The notes under the pieces: generated by a model
Seen by the model: the letters and a program-made list of their open reading frames with translations, nothing else
What the model was told of the DNA's origin: nothing
Database searches by the model: none
In this document: positions 17,224 to 25,255 of the stretch, piece after piece
How positions within the stretch are numbered: the stretch's first letter is position 1
Layout: every line of letters starts with the position of its first letter
Translations under genes and position numbers: made by a program
Origin: Betaproteobacteria bacterium
GTDB lineage: Bacteria > Pseudomonadota > Gammaproteobacteria > Burkholderiales > JAEUOS01
Length of the DNA stretch: 64,000 nt
Reading direction: 5' to 3'
NCBI GenBank assembly: GCA_028292405.1
Contig: JAQGMJ010000040.1
Coordinates: 124,001 to 188,000 of the forward strand

Positions 17224-18075
17224 ATGGACACCCAACTCACCTCCCGCCAGGAACGCTTCGTCTTCGAATACCTGAAGGACCAGAACGCGAGCGCCGCCGC
17301 GGCGCGCGCCGGCTACACCGCCAAGAACATGGCCGCGCAGGGCAATGAATTAATGAGCAACCCGGCCGTGCGCGAGCGGGCACGGCTGGAGATGCAAAGC
17401 TTGCTTGCGGAGATACGCTGCTCGGCGCTGGAGTTGATGAAGCAGCGCATGCGCGCGGCGTTTTTTGATCCGGGGAAGTTGCTCAAGGGCTGGGAGCCGA
17501 TCCGGCCGGAAGACCTTGATGAGGAGACGCGGCGGGCGGTGGAGGTGAGCACCGTCATGCGCAAGAGCGGGCCTGAGATAAGGGTGAAGCAGCCGGACAG
17601 GCACAAGGCGCTGCGGGCGCTGGAGAAGATGCATGAGCGGCTGGATGTGCTCAACGAGAAGTATTACGCTCAGCTTGAGAGGGCGGGGGAAATTCCTAGC
17701 CTGGAAGAGATCGAGCGGCGCGCCGATGAGGCGGAGCGGGCCGAGACGGAAGCGGCGGCCGGCGAGATTTCGGAAGAACCTATGGTTTTGTCAGGTTTGG
17801 AGGCGGCCGGGGAAATCCGGGCCTCGCAAATTTACGAAGAACCTAGGGTTTTGCCAGGTTTGGCGCCGAGCGCGGGCGAAACGCAGGCCGCAGCATTTTC
17901 GGAAAAACATCAGGATTTGTCAGGTTGCCCCTCAGCGCCCTTTTTGATGGGGCCACCGCTTCCGGAGAATTATGCTTTTCCCGACGCGGTGTCCTTTGAG
18001 GACGTTTTGTTAAGCCCGGCGGCGCGGGCGGCGCGAGCGCGAGGGGCGGCATTTGCGGAGACGCCGCGACTTTAG
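17224..18075 (+). CDS. Orphan phage terminase small-subunit-like protein with repeat tail
   Basis: A 283-residue protein. Residues 5-60 match the Terminase_2 pattern: LTSRQERFVFEYLKD, then AAARAGYTAKN and MSNPAVRERA, a DNA-binding helical domain that recognises phage packaging sites. A charged helical stretch follows (about 100-180). The C-terminal third holds three imperfect repeats (EEPMVLSGL, EEPRVLPGL, EKHQDLSGC) encoded by a DNA repeat that also occurs outside genes near 52.1 kb. No large terminase, portal or integrase is nearby, so it is a phage remnant or a domesticated DNA-binding protein. The C-terminus was probably extended by repeat insertion. Confidence 0.78.
   Translation: MDTQLTSRQERFVFEYLKDQNASAAAARAGYTAKNMAAQGNELMSNPAVRERARLEMQSLLAEIRCSALELMKQRMRAAFFDPGKLLKGWEPIRPEDLDEETRRAVEVSTVMRKSGPEIRVKQPDRHKALRALEKMHERLDVLNEKYYAQLERAGEIPSLEEIERRADEAERAETEAAAGEISEEPMVLSGLEAAGEIRASQIYEEPRVLPGLAPSAGETQAAAFSEKHQDLSGCPSAPFLMGPPLPENYAFPDAVSFEDVLLSPAARAARARGAAFAETPRL
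17767..17927 (+). repeat. Three copies of a ~34-bp dispersed repeat inside the terminase-like gene
   Basis: Copies at 17767-17800, 17828-17863 and 17895-17927, spaced about 60-67 bp, share the pattern TTCGGAAGAACCT..GGTTTTGTCAGGTT. A further copy lies on the opposite strand at 52117-52153. Confidence 0.8.
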
Positions 18076-18090
18076 GCGGGCGCCGTCTGC

Positions 18091-18137
18091 AAATGCAAAC
18101 GGCGCTTCCCTTGTGGGGAGGCGCCGCTGGCATTTTT
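18091..18137 (+). terminator. Rho-independent terminator after the terminase-like gene
   Basis: Nested stem: outer AAATGC/GCATTT, inner CGGCGCTTCCC/GGGGAGGCGCCG around TTGT, ending in five T. It separates the plus-strand gene from the convergent tRNA-Lys. Confidence 0.75.
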
Positions 18138-18144
18138 ACGAATT

Positions 18145-18220
18145 TGGTAGGCCGTGCGGGATTCGAACCTGCGACCAACGGATTAAAAGTCCGCTGCTCT
18201 ACCAGCTGAGCTAACGACCC
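18145..18220 (-). tRNA. tRNA-Lys (anticodon TTT)
   Basis: A 76-base cloverleaf with encoded CCA. It has D-arm GCTCAGCTGGTAGAGC, anticodon loop CTTTTAA, and T-arm GCAGG-TTCGAAT-CCTGC. The acceptor stem GGGTCGT/ACGGCCT contains two G-U pairs. The 3' end faces the accessory region at lower coordinates, the usual orientation for island insertion. Confidence 0.95.
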
Positions 18221-18233
18221 GTAAAAGCCCGCC

Positions 18234-18263
18234 ATTATAGCTGGGAAGGGCCTAAAGGGTCAA
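18234..18263 (-). promoter_or_regulatory. Sigma-70 promoter of tRNA-Lys
   Basis: TTGACC (18263-18258) and TATAAT (18239-18234) with an 18-base spacer, followed by a GC-rich discriminator (GGCGGGC). The GC-rich discriminator is typical of stringently controlled stable-RNA promoters. Confidence 0.8.
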
Positions 18264-18306
18264 TTTCGGGGTGGTTTTGCCGCCTTTTGGCGCCCGAAAA
18301 GAGGTC

Positions 18307-19413
18307 TCAGCCGGCGCGCCAATACTGGTATTTGAAGGCGCCGATGGCGCCGACGATGATCGCCGCCACGGTGACGAAGGAGCCCAGCGCGAGGGTGGAG
18401 ACGCCGCTGATGCCCTGGCCGATGGTGCAGCCCAGGGCGGTGACGCCGCCGAAGCCCATCAGCACGCCGCCGACCAGGTGGTTGGCGGTGTCCTCCGCAT
18501 CGCGAAAGCCTTCCCAGCGAAAGGTTCTGGTGGCGATGGAGTAGACGAAGGAGCCGGCCACCATGCCGGCGGCGGCGGCGATGCCGAAGCTGACGACGCG
18601 GCTTTTGTCGCTCCAGAACATCAGCAGTTCCAGCGTGTAGGCGATGGGGGCGACGAAGCTGAAGGACTCCATCCGCCCGGAGTTGGTGCCGGCAAAGGCT
18701 TCCTGCAGGGTATTCGGGTCTTCGGCCAGGTGGCCGATGTGGCCGGAGACGTACCAGCCGCCGACGATGGTCAGGCCGATGATGCTGCTCATGATCACGG
18801 TATCGGCATTGCGGAAGTCGCGCGATTTGAAGGCGAAGCCGATCAGGCCGCAGGCGACGATGAGGGAGAGGGCGATCTGCCAGGTCTGCTTGGCCCCGCC
18901 GGCCGCGCGGGCGGCGAGCGAGGGCAAATCCTGCGTGCCGGCGAGGGTGACGGCAACGGGGTCGAGAAAGGCGACGCGGCCGACGGCGAACAGGCCCTTG
19001 AGCGTCATGTAGGCGGCAATGCCTAGCGCCAGGGCCACCACGACCGACTTCAGGTTGCCGCCGCCGATGCGAATCAGGGTTTTGCTGCCGCAGCCGCTCG
19101 CCAGCGGCATGCCGAAGCCGAAGGCCAGGCCGCCGACGATGTAGGAAAGCCAGGTGAAGTTGGGCGTCTGGTACAGCGACTTGGAAAGGTCGATCAGCCC
19201 GGCCAGGTGCAGGGCGTTGGCGCCGAGAATAGCCACGGCCATCGCCATCAGCCACATGCGCATGCGCGTCCAGTCGCCCATGTTGAAGGCGTCCGACACC
19301 GCGCCCATGGTGCAGAAATTCGAGCGTTGCGCGGCGGCGCCGAAAATGAAGGCGAGGATGAATGCGCCCCAGGCGACGGTGGGGACAAGACTTGCGGCGG
19401 TGACTTCGTTCAC
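18307..19413 (-). CDS. YeeE/YedE-family sulfur-compound transporter
   Basis: An integral membrane protein of about 368 residues with roughly ten helices. Family cysteine motifs are present: SNFCTMGAVSD near the start, ASGCGSKTL and ALGCTIGQG near the end. In characterised relatives (YeeE/TsuA) such cysteines relay thiosulfate across the membrane. GTG 19413 gives the usual short N-terminus, and a TTG at 19437 is an alternative. No sulfurtransferase or TusA partner is adjacent. A palindrome upstream may be its operator. Confidence 0.87.
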   Translation of the reverse strand: MNEVTAASLVPTVAWGAFILAFIFGAAAQRSNFCTMGAVSDAFNMGDWTRMRMWLMAMAVAILGANALHLAGLIDLSKSLYQTPNFTWLSYIVGGLAFGFGMPLASGCGSKTLIRIGGGNLKSVVVALALGIAAYMTLKGLFAVGRVAFLDPVAVTLAGTQDLPSLAARAAGGAKQTWQIALSLIVACGLIGFAFKSRDFRNADTVIMSSIIGLTIVGGWYVSGHIGHLAEDPNTLQEAFAGTNSGRMESFSFVAPIAYTLELLMFWSDKSRVVSFGIAAAAGMVAGSFVYSIATRTFRWEGFRDAEDTANHLVGGVLMGFGGVTALGCTIGQGISGVSTLALGSFVTVAAIIVGAIGAFKYQYWRAG

Positions 19414-19451
19414 GGGAAAAGGGCGGACGGCCGGCAAACCGGCCGATGTTT

Positions 19452-19467
19452 ATTAGATATGCCTAAT
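19452..19467. promoter_or_regulatory. ATTAG-N6-CTAAT inverted repeat upstream of the YeeE-type gene
   Basis: ATTAGATATGCCTAAT is an AT-rich palindrome in a GC-rich background, 15-55 bases from the possible start codons. Its form recalls operators of ArsR-family sulfide/persulfide repressors (BigR/SqrR), which often control YeeE-type genes. This link is inference. Confidence 0.45.
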
Positions 19468-19566
19468 TTTATCGCATGCCGGGGGCGGGCCGGCTTCATG
19501 CCCCGGCGGTGCGAGCCGGGTTTGCTGCATGGTGTGCAGCAAGGGGCGCGTTTTACGTACGCCGCG

Positions 19567-20274
19567 TCACGTGCGTGCCTGGTAGCGCGTAGGATCGGCC
19601 AGGCCCGCCGCCTCGAAGCCGGCGCGGCGCAGCCGGCAGGAGTCGCACAGGCCGCAGGCGCGGCCTTGCGCATCGGCCTGGTAGCAGGAGACGGTGCGTT
19701 CGTAGTCGACCCCCAGCGCATGGCCGCGCGCGGCGATTTGCGCTTTCGACAGGGTGATGATCGGCACGTGGATGGTCAGCTTCGCGCCCTCGACGGCGGC
19801 CTTGGTGGCGCGATTGGCCATCGCCTCGAAGGCGGCGACGTACTCGGGCCGGCAGTCCGGGTAGCCGGAATAGTCGACCGCGTTGGCGCCGAAAAAAATG
19901 TCGTTCGCGCCCAGGGTTTCGGCTTTGGCCAGGGCGAGGGAGAGCATGATGGTGTTGCGCGCCGGCACGTAGGTGACGGGGATCACGTGTTCCGTGCCGT
20001 GGCTTGCGCTGATGGCCGCGCCGTCGGTGGGCACGGCAATCGCCGCGTCGGTCAGGGCGGAGCCGCCGAACAGGGTGAGGTCGAGCTTGACCATGCTGTG
20101 GCTGGCCGCCCCCAGCAGTGGCGACAGTGCGGCGGCGGCGTCGAGCTCGCTGCGGTGGCGCTGGCCGTAGTCCAGCGACAGGGTATGGCACTCGTAGCCG
20201 TCCTGGCGCGCGATGGCCAGCACGGTGGCGGAGTCCAGCCCGCCGGAGAGCAGGACGACGGCGCGCCGGGTCAT
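19567..20274 (-). CDS. queC: 7-cyano-7-deazaguanine synthase
   Basis: A 235-residue enzyme converting 7-carboxy-7-deazaguanine to preQ0 with ATP and ammonia, in queuosine synthesis. The PP-loop SGGLDSAT is at 10-17, and the zinc site CxxxxxxxxCGLCDSC is near the C-terminus. ATG 20274 is chosen although the frame runs further upstream, because the PP-loop then sits where QueC places it. It is the last gene of the tol operon order on this strand. Confidence 0.94.
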   Translation of the reverse strand: MTRRAVVLLSGGLDSATVLAIARQDGYECHTLSLDYGQRHRSELDAAAALSPLLGAASHSMVKLDLTLFGGSALTDAAIAVPTDGAAISASHGTEHVIPVTYVPARNTIMLSLALAKAETLGANDIFFGANAVDYSGYPDCRPEYVAAFEAMANRATKAAVEGAKLTIHVPIITLSKAQIAARGHALGVDYERTVSCYQADAQGRACGLCDSCRLRRAGFEAAGLADPTRYQART

Positions 20275-20306
20275 GGCACCCACGCGGCGGGCAAAGCAGG
20301 CCGCAC

Positions 20307-21074
20307 CTAGCGCAGGCGCTTGATGCGTTCCGGCGCCAGCTTGGCGGCGTCGCTGGTCGGGTAGCGCTTCACCAGGTCTTCCAGGGTGGCGCGGGCGGCG
20401 CGGTTGTCCTTCAGCTCGGCCTGGGCGGAGGAGATGTTGAGCATCGCGTCTGGCGCCTTGATGTCCTGCGGCCAAAGTTCGATCACGCGCGTTTGCGCGG
20501 CGATGGCACCCTTGAAGTCGCGCAGGGCGAACAGAGAGTTGCCGAGCCAGTATTGGGCGGCGGGGGCAAGCTGGCTGCTTGGATAGGTGCGCAGGAACTG
20601 GGCGAAGGTCTCGGCGGCGCTCTTGTAGTTGCTGGTTTTCACCAGGTTAAGGCCGCTGTCGTAGGCGCGTTGCTCGTCGGCGGTGGGCGGCGGCGCGGGC
20701 TTGCCGGGCTCGGGCGGGGGCGGCGGCTCGACCTTGCGCAGGCGGCCGTCCAAGTCGACGTAAAAGTCCTTTTGCCGCTTTTGCGCGTTTTCCAGGTCGT
20801 TGGTCAGCACCTCGATCTGCCCGCGCAGGCGCGCCATGTCGGCCTTGAGCTGCTCCAGCTGGGCATTCATGTCGACCTGGACGCGGGTCTGGTTTTCCAG
20901 GCGCGAGTTCAGGTCGTCGATGCGCCGGGCGTCGGCGGCGCGCTGGGTTTGCAGGTCCTGCACCCCCTTGCGCGCTTCGTCGTCGCCGAACAGGGCGGCG
21001 TGGGCAGGCGCCAGGAACAGGCAGGCGGCCGCGGCTGCGGCAAGGCGGGCAAACTGGAGTTTCATCATGGGCAT
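20307..21074 (-). CDS. cpoB: Cell division coordinator CpoB (YbgF)
   Basis: A 255-residue periplasmic protein linking Tol-Pal to peptidoglycan synthesis during division. It has a signal peptide (ends FLAPAHA), an N-terminal trimerising coiled coil (about 30-105), a Pro-rich linker ([16 protein letters not shown]) and a C-terminal TPR domain ([20 protein letters not shown] onward). ATGs at 21074, 21068 and 21065 are all possible starts. It follows pal as in the usual operon order. Confidence 0.9.
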   Translation of the reverse strand: MPMMKLQFARLAAAAAACLFLAPAHAALFGDDEARKGVQDLQTQRAADARRIDDLNSRLENQTRVQVDMNAQLEQLKADMARLRGQIEVLTNDLENAQKRQKDFYVDLDGRLRKVEPPPPPEPGKPAPPPTADEQRAYDSGLNLVKTSNYKSAAETFAQFLRTYPSSQLAPAAQYWLGNSLFALRDFKGAIAAQTRVIELWPQDIKAPDAMLNISSAQAELKDNRAARATLEDLVKRYPTSDAAKLAPERIKRLR

Positions 21075-21249
21075 CGTCAGGCGTTGAACAGGAGCGTACG
21101 GGCCGCGCCGGCGGGCGCTCGCGCGCGACAGGCTAAAAAGCGGAGTCAACAGCGAACTCAAAAGCAAAGTAAAAACGGGGCAAAACGCGCGCCGGCCTGC
21201 CGGCCAGCAAACGCATTGTGCCCCATTTCACTGCGCCTGCGCAGCCGGC

Positions 21250-21777
21250 CTACTTGATCGGGTAGACGATGTCGGCGCGGCGGTTTTCAGCCCAGGCGGA
21301 CTCGTCGTGCCCGGTGGACTTCGGACGCTCTTCGCCATAGCTGACGGCTTCGAGCTGGGTTTCGCCTACGCCCATCACCCGCAGCATGCTTTTCACCGCT
21401 TCGGCGCGCTTCTGGCCCAGGGCCAGGTTGTACTCGCGGCTGCCGCGCTCGTCGGTATTGCCTTCGATCATCACCTTGCGGCCCTGGTTGCGCTTCATGA
21501 AGGCCGAGTGGGCCTCGACGATCGGGCGGAACTCTTCCTTGACGACGAAGCTGTCTAGGTCGAAATAGATGCTGCGCTTGGCCAGCTGGCCCTGCATCAG
21601 CTCTTCGTCCGGGGTCATCGCCTGGACCTGCTGGATGTTGCCGGTGCTGGGGCCGGTATTGCCGGAGGAGGGCGGCGCGCCGCCGCCGGCTTCGGTGATC
21701 GGCACCTGGTTCTTGGGCGTGGAAGAGCAGGCGGCCAGGATGGCGGTGCAGGCAAGGAGTAGAGCGAGGCGTTTCAT
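21250..21777 (-). CDS. pal: Peptidoglycan-associated lipoprotein Pal
   Basis: A 175-residue outer-membrane lipoprotein. The lipobox ends at Cys17 (ILAAC), a Gly/Ser-rich tether follows, and an OmpA-like peptidoglycan-binding domain spans about 65-175 (IYFDLDSFVVKEEF; EGNTDERGSREYNLALGQKRA). It anchors the outer membrane to peptidoglycan and contacts TolB. It lies 47 bases after tolB. Confidence 0.95.
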   Translation of the reverse strand: MKRLALLLACTAILAACSSTPKNQVPITEAGGGAPPSSGNTGPSTGNIQQVQAMTPDEELMQGQLAKRSIYFDLDSFVVKEEFRPIVEAHSAFMKRNQGRKVMIEGNTDERGSREYNLALGQKRAEAVKSMLRVMGVGETQLEAVSYGEERPKSTGHDESAWAENRRADIVYPIK

Positions 21778-21824
21778 GTTGTTACCTCCGGTCAGGATGA
21801 AGTTGAGTTGGTGTTGTTGTGGAA

Positions 21825-23105
21825 TTACTTGCCTTGGGGACCCCAGGCCGGCTCGCGGATGTCGGCGCCGCCGACGGACAGGCGCTGCTTGATCTGGCCG
21901 TCGGAGGAAACCATCGCCAGGACACCGCGGCCGCCGACGTTGGTGGCGTAGAGGATCATTTTGCTGTTGGGCGCGAAGCTGGGGCTCTCATCTTTGTCAG
22001 TATCCGTGAGCTTTTGTTCCTGGCCGCCCGCCGCCAGATCGAGAATCGCTACGCGGAACTGGCCGCCTTCGCGCGAAACGTAGGCCAGGGTCTTGCCGTC
22101 CGGGCTGACTTTCGGGCTGACGTTGTAGGTGCCGCTGAAGGTGACGCGCTTGGCGTCGCCGCCGGCGGCGGAAATGCGGTAGATCTGCGGGCCGCCGCCG
22201 CGGTCGGAGGTGAAGTAGATCGAGGCGCCGTCCGGGGAGTAGGTCGGCTCGGTGTCGATGCCGCTGCTGGAGGTCAGGCGGCGCGGCTCGCCGCCGCCGG
22301 AGGGGATCGCGTATAGCTGCGACTGGCCGGAGACCGTGAGGGTGACCGCCAGGGTGCGGGAATCGGGCGCCCAGGCCGGGGCGCTGTTGCTGCCCTTGGA
22401 ATTGGAAACCAGGGTGCGCCGGCTGGTATAGATCTCATGCACCCAGACCTGCGGCTTGCGGTTTTCGAACGACACGTAGGCCAGCTTGCTGCCGTCCGGC
22501 GACCATTCGGGCGAGATGATCGGCTCGCGCGAAGTCAGGGCCGATTGTTCGTTTTGGCCGTCGTAGTCGGCGACGATCAGGTCGTAGCGCGCGCCGGATT
22601 TCTTGACGTAGGCGATCTTGGTGTTGAAAAAGCCCTTGACGCCGGTGATGCGCTCGTAGATTTCATCAGCGATCTTGTGCGCGGTGACCCGCGCCAGGGC
22701 AGGGGCAAGGGTAAAGGCGAAGGCGCCCTTTTCGCCCTGTCCATCGATGTTCATCAGGTGTACGCGAGCGGTCAGCTTACCGTCGGCCGCCGGCGTTACG
22801 CTGCCCAGCGCGAGGTACGCCGCGCCGCGCCCTTTCCAGTCGGCGAAATTGACCTGGCCCGCCTCGGTCGGAACCGGCGCCGCCGCGGAGGCGTCGACGA
22901 TCTTGAATACGCCGCTGTGCTCCAGGTCGGAGCGCACCACCTGGGCCAGCCCGACCGGCAGGGCCGCTTCACCGGGAAAAGAAGTGATCGCGATCGGGAT
23001 GAGATCCCGGCCGGAGCCGGAGAAAGTGATCGTCATTTGCGCCTGCGCAGGCAGATGCATGAGCGCAAGCAGGGCGATGGAGAGTTTGATGAAGTTTCGT
23101 AGCAT
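21825..23105 (-). CDS. tolB: Tol-Pal system beta-propeller protein TolB
   Basis: A 426-residue periplasmic protein with a signal peptide (MLRNFIKLSIALLALMHLPAQAQ), an N-terminal alpha/beta domain and a six-bladed propeller. Repeats such as PEWSPDGSKLAYVSFE, PTYSPDGASIYFTSD and PKVSPDGKTLAYVS mark the blades. It relays between TolA and Pal. ATG 23105 has no clear ribosome site. A TTG at 23135 has GGAGG at good spacing and could be the actual start. Confidence 0.95.
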   Translation of the reverse strand: MLRNFIKLSIALLALMHLPAQAQMTITFSGSGRDLIPIAITSFPGEAALPVGLAQVVRSDLEHSGVFKIVDASAAAPVPTEAGQVNFADWKGRGAAYLALGSVTPAADGKLTARVHLMNIDGQGEKGAFAFTLAPALARVTAHKIADEIYERITGVKGFFNTKIAYVKKSGARYDLIVADYDGQNEQSALTSREPIISPEWSPDGSKLAYVSFENRKPQVWVHEIYTSRRTLVSNSKGSNSAPAWAPDSRTLAVTLTVSGQSQLYAIPSGGGEPRRLTSSSGIDTEPTYSPDGASIYFTSDRGGGPQIYRISAAGGDAKRVTFSGTYNVSPKVSPDGKTLAYVSREGGQFRVAILDLAAGGQEQKLTDTDKDESPSFAPNSKMILYATNVGGRGVLAMVSSDGQIKQRLSVGGADIREPAWGPQGK

Positions 23106-23152
23106 GATGGTCGAATAATGAGGTGATTGAATCAAGGTCGGCCTCCTGTGGT

Positions 23153-23974
23153 TCACTTGTCTTTCGGGGTTGCTTCGTAGCGCAAAAGGCGGGGAATCTC
23201 ACCCATCCCCGGGGTTGGCGGGGGTAAAGGCGAAGTTGCCTCGATCGCATGCTGTGCCGCCTCGTCATAGGCGGGATAGCCGCTGGATTTGACCAGCTTG
23301 ACCAGCCCGACTTCCCGGCCTGGCAAAACCGTGACTTCGAAAATCGCCGTCGGATTTCCCGGGACCGCGTTGGCGATGCTGATCGGCACCTTGGCCCGCA
23401 CCAGGGCACCCACCTTGCTGGTCCAGGTATTGGACGATCCGCTGGAGCCGGGCACTGCCTTCTGTTGCCCCTCCTTCGACAGCGCTTGCTTTATGTCGTT
23501 CTGCGCTGTGTCCTTGCTGAGCTCACGCTTCATTCTCTCCATCTCGCTGGCGAGCGGATCGGGCTGCTTTTCCTCCGGCTTGGGCACCGGCCTGGGAGGC
23601 TCGGCTTTTTTCGGCGGCTCCTTCTTCGGCTCTTCCTTCTTCGGCGGCGGCTTTACCGGTTCCGGCTTTTTCTTCTCGATCTTTTGCACGATGTCGGCTT
23701 TCACCGGCGGCGGGGGCTCCGGTTTGGGCTCCTCGACCACCGGCTTGGGCGGCTCAGGCTTGACTACCGGCGGGGGCACCACGCGCGGCTGTGCCATCGG
23801 CGGCAACGAGGCCCACAGCTCGGCCTGCGCCGGCGCCGCGGGTTGGCTGGTCCAGCTGATGCCGAAATACAAAAACGCGAACAGCAGGCCGTGCACCACC
23901 GCCGCCAGCACGAAGGCGCGGATGCTGCCGCGGTCGTTGTGCGGCTGGAAGGGGAGTTCGGCGGCGGCCATCAT
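23153..23974 (-). CDS. tolA: TolA-like energy-transducing protein
   Basis: A 273-residue protein with one N-terminal membrane helix (FVLAAVVHGLLFAFLYFGI, about 26-44) that contacts TolQR. A long Pro/Lys/Glu-rich periplasmic stalk (about 65-150) and a C-terminal TonB/TolA-type domain (about 185-273, YPAYDEAAQHAIEATSPLP) follow. The stalk is Pro-Lys-rich rather than the long Ala-rich helix of E. coli TolA, common in betaproteobacteria. The stop nearly abuts the tolB ribosome site. Confidence 0.92.
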   Translation of the reverse strand: MMAAAELPFQPHNDRGSIRAFVLAAVVHGLLFAFLYFGISWTSQPAAPAQAELWASLPPMAQPRVVPPPVVKPEPPKPVVEEPKPEPPPPVKADIVQKIEKKKPEPVKPPPKKEEPKKEPPKKAEPPRPVPKPEEKQPDPLASEMERMKRELSKDTAQNDIKQALSKEGQQKAVPGSSGSSNTWTSKVGALVRAKVPISIANAVPGNPTAIFEVTVLPGREVGLVKLVKSSGYPAYDEAAQHAIEATSPLPPPTPGMGEIPRLLRYEATPKDK

Positions 23975-23990
23975 GCGGATGCGCTGTGTC

Positions 23991-24425
23991 CTATTTCGCC
24001 GGCACGGGTTTGACCGTCAGGCCGATTTTCTTGATGGCGCTTTTCTGCAGGTCGTCCATCATCAGCAGCACGGCTTCGTATTTGACGTTCTTGTCGGCGG
24101 AGATCACTACCGGCAAATCGGCTTTTTCCGCCTGGCGCGACTTCACGTAGTCGATCAGCTCCTTGCGATCGAGGTCTCTCTCGAAGGTTTTGTCGCGATC
24201 GATGATGCGCAGGCTGGTGTCGGGCTTGATCACGATTTCCAGCGGCTGCACCGGCGCCTGGGTCGACTTCTGCACCGAAGGCAGCTCCACCTGCGCCGGC
24301 GTCACCAGGGGCGCGGTGACCATGAAGATCACCAGCAGCACCAGCATCACGTCGATGTAGGGCACGACGTTGATCTCGTTCATCATGCGGCGGCGGCGGC
24401 CGCGGCCGGAGCGGGAAGGGTTCAT
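23991..24425 (-). CDS. tolR: TolR (ExbD family)
   Basis: A 144-residue inner-membrane protein of the TolQR proton-driven motor. One membrane helix (VVPYIDVMLVLLVIFMVTAPLV, about 20-41) carries the essential Asp (YIDVMLVL), followed by a periplasmic ExbD domain. Its ATG overlaps the TGA of the upstream FkbM gene by four bases (ATGA), so translation is coupled to it rather than to tolQ as in most bacteria. Confidence 0.95.
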   Translation of the reverse strand: MNPSRSGRGRRRRMMNEINVVPYIDVMLVLLVIFMVTAPLVTPAQVELPSVQKSTQAPVQPLEIVIKPDTSLRIIDRDKTFERDLDRKELIDYVKSRQAEKADLPVVISADKNVKYEAVLLMMDDLQKSAIKKIGLTVKPVPAK

Positions 24426-25255
24426 GTCAGTTTGTAGGCCTGTTTGACGTCGGCGGCGCGCATTTCGGGCAGGCTGCCGGCGTAGAGTTCGGGCGAGCGT
24501 TCGGCGGGGATGCAGATCAGGTTCTGTGCCGCCTGGAACACGCGGTATTCAAGATGCTCAAGAAGGTAAAGCGGCAGGCTGCCGCCGTCATGCCCCCACC
24601 ATTCGACCTGCATCAGCGGGCGGCAGGCGCCCAGGGTGTACGCCGCGCCGCGCAGCACGTCTTCCTCCATGCCCTCGACGTCGAGCTTGATGAAGTCGGC
24701 GCGCTCAAGCTTCAGGCTGTCCACGGTGATGAGGGGAATCGTCTCATTCCTGTCCGCCGCGGCCCACTCGGGCGTGCCGGAGCCGAACTGCGGCGCCGGA
24801 TTTTCCTTCGCCAGGCCCATGCCGCCGAAGTTCCACGGCCTGCTGTAGTCCACCGGCGGCAGCTTGAGGGCGCCCGGTGCGCGGCCGAGCGCAACGCAAT
24901 GGCCGTGGACGTTTTCGATGCTGTTCAACGCCAGGTTGCCCATCAGCATCTGGAATACGATCCGTTGCGCCTCGAAGGCATGGACCCGGCCGCGCGGCCC
25001 GGCGAGTTCGGAAAAAAACAGCGCATGCACGCCGATGTTGGCGCCGATGTCGAGGATCACCGGATCGGCCGGGCACAGGCCGATCAGCCGGCGCAGCTCT
25101 TCCAGCTCGCCCGGCATGTATTCGCCGGTTTCCATCAGGTCGTTGCCGACGCCGCAGCGCGCCTCACCCTCGCCGGACCAGTCGTTGCGGTTGACGACCA
25201 TCATCCCGTGGCGGGTCGGGATGAGGACGTTGTAGCGCGGGCGGTGCGGATTCAT
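24422..25255 (-). CDS. FkbM-family methyltransferase, copy 1 (next to tolR)
   Basis: A 277-residue SAM-dependent methyltransferase-like protein. Motif I is VILDIGANIGVHALFF, followed by HAFEAQRIVFQ and the FkbM segment DFIKLDVEGMEEDVLRGA. FkbM enzymes methylate hydroxyl groups, often on sugars or polyketides. No signal peptide is present, so it should act in the cytoplasm. It is paralogous to the next gene, with long identical stretches. Start and stop both overlap neighbouring genes by four bases (ATGA), placing it firmly inside the tol operon. Confidence 0.88.
   Translation of the reverse strand: MNPHRPRYNVLIPTRHGMMVVNRNDWSGEGEARCGVGNDLMETGEYMPGELEELRRLIGLCPADPVILDIGANIGVHALFFSELAGPRGRVHAFEAQRIVFQMLMGNLALNSIENVHGHCVALGRAPGALKLPPVDYSRPWNFGGMGLAKENPAPQFGSGTPEWAAADRNETIPLITVDSLKLERADFIKLDVEGMEEDVLRGAAYTLGACRPLMQVEWWGHDGGSLPLYLLEHLEYRVFQAAQNLICIPAERSPELYAGSLPEMRAADVKQAYKLT

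Noticed and set aside
13900-18145. attL/attR duplicates of the tRNA-Lys 3' end
   Set aside because: No second copy of the T-arm/acceptor sequence was seen in the accessory region.
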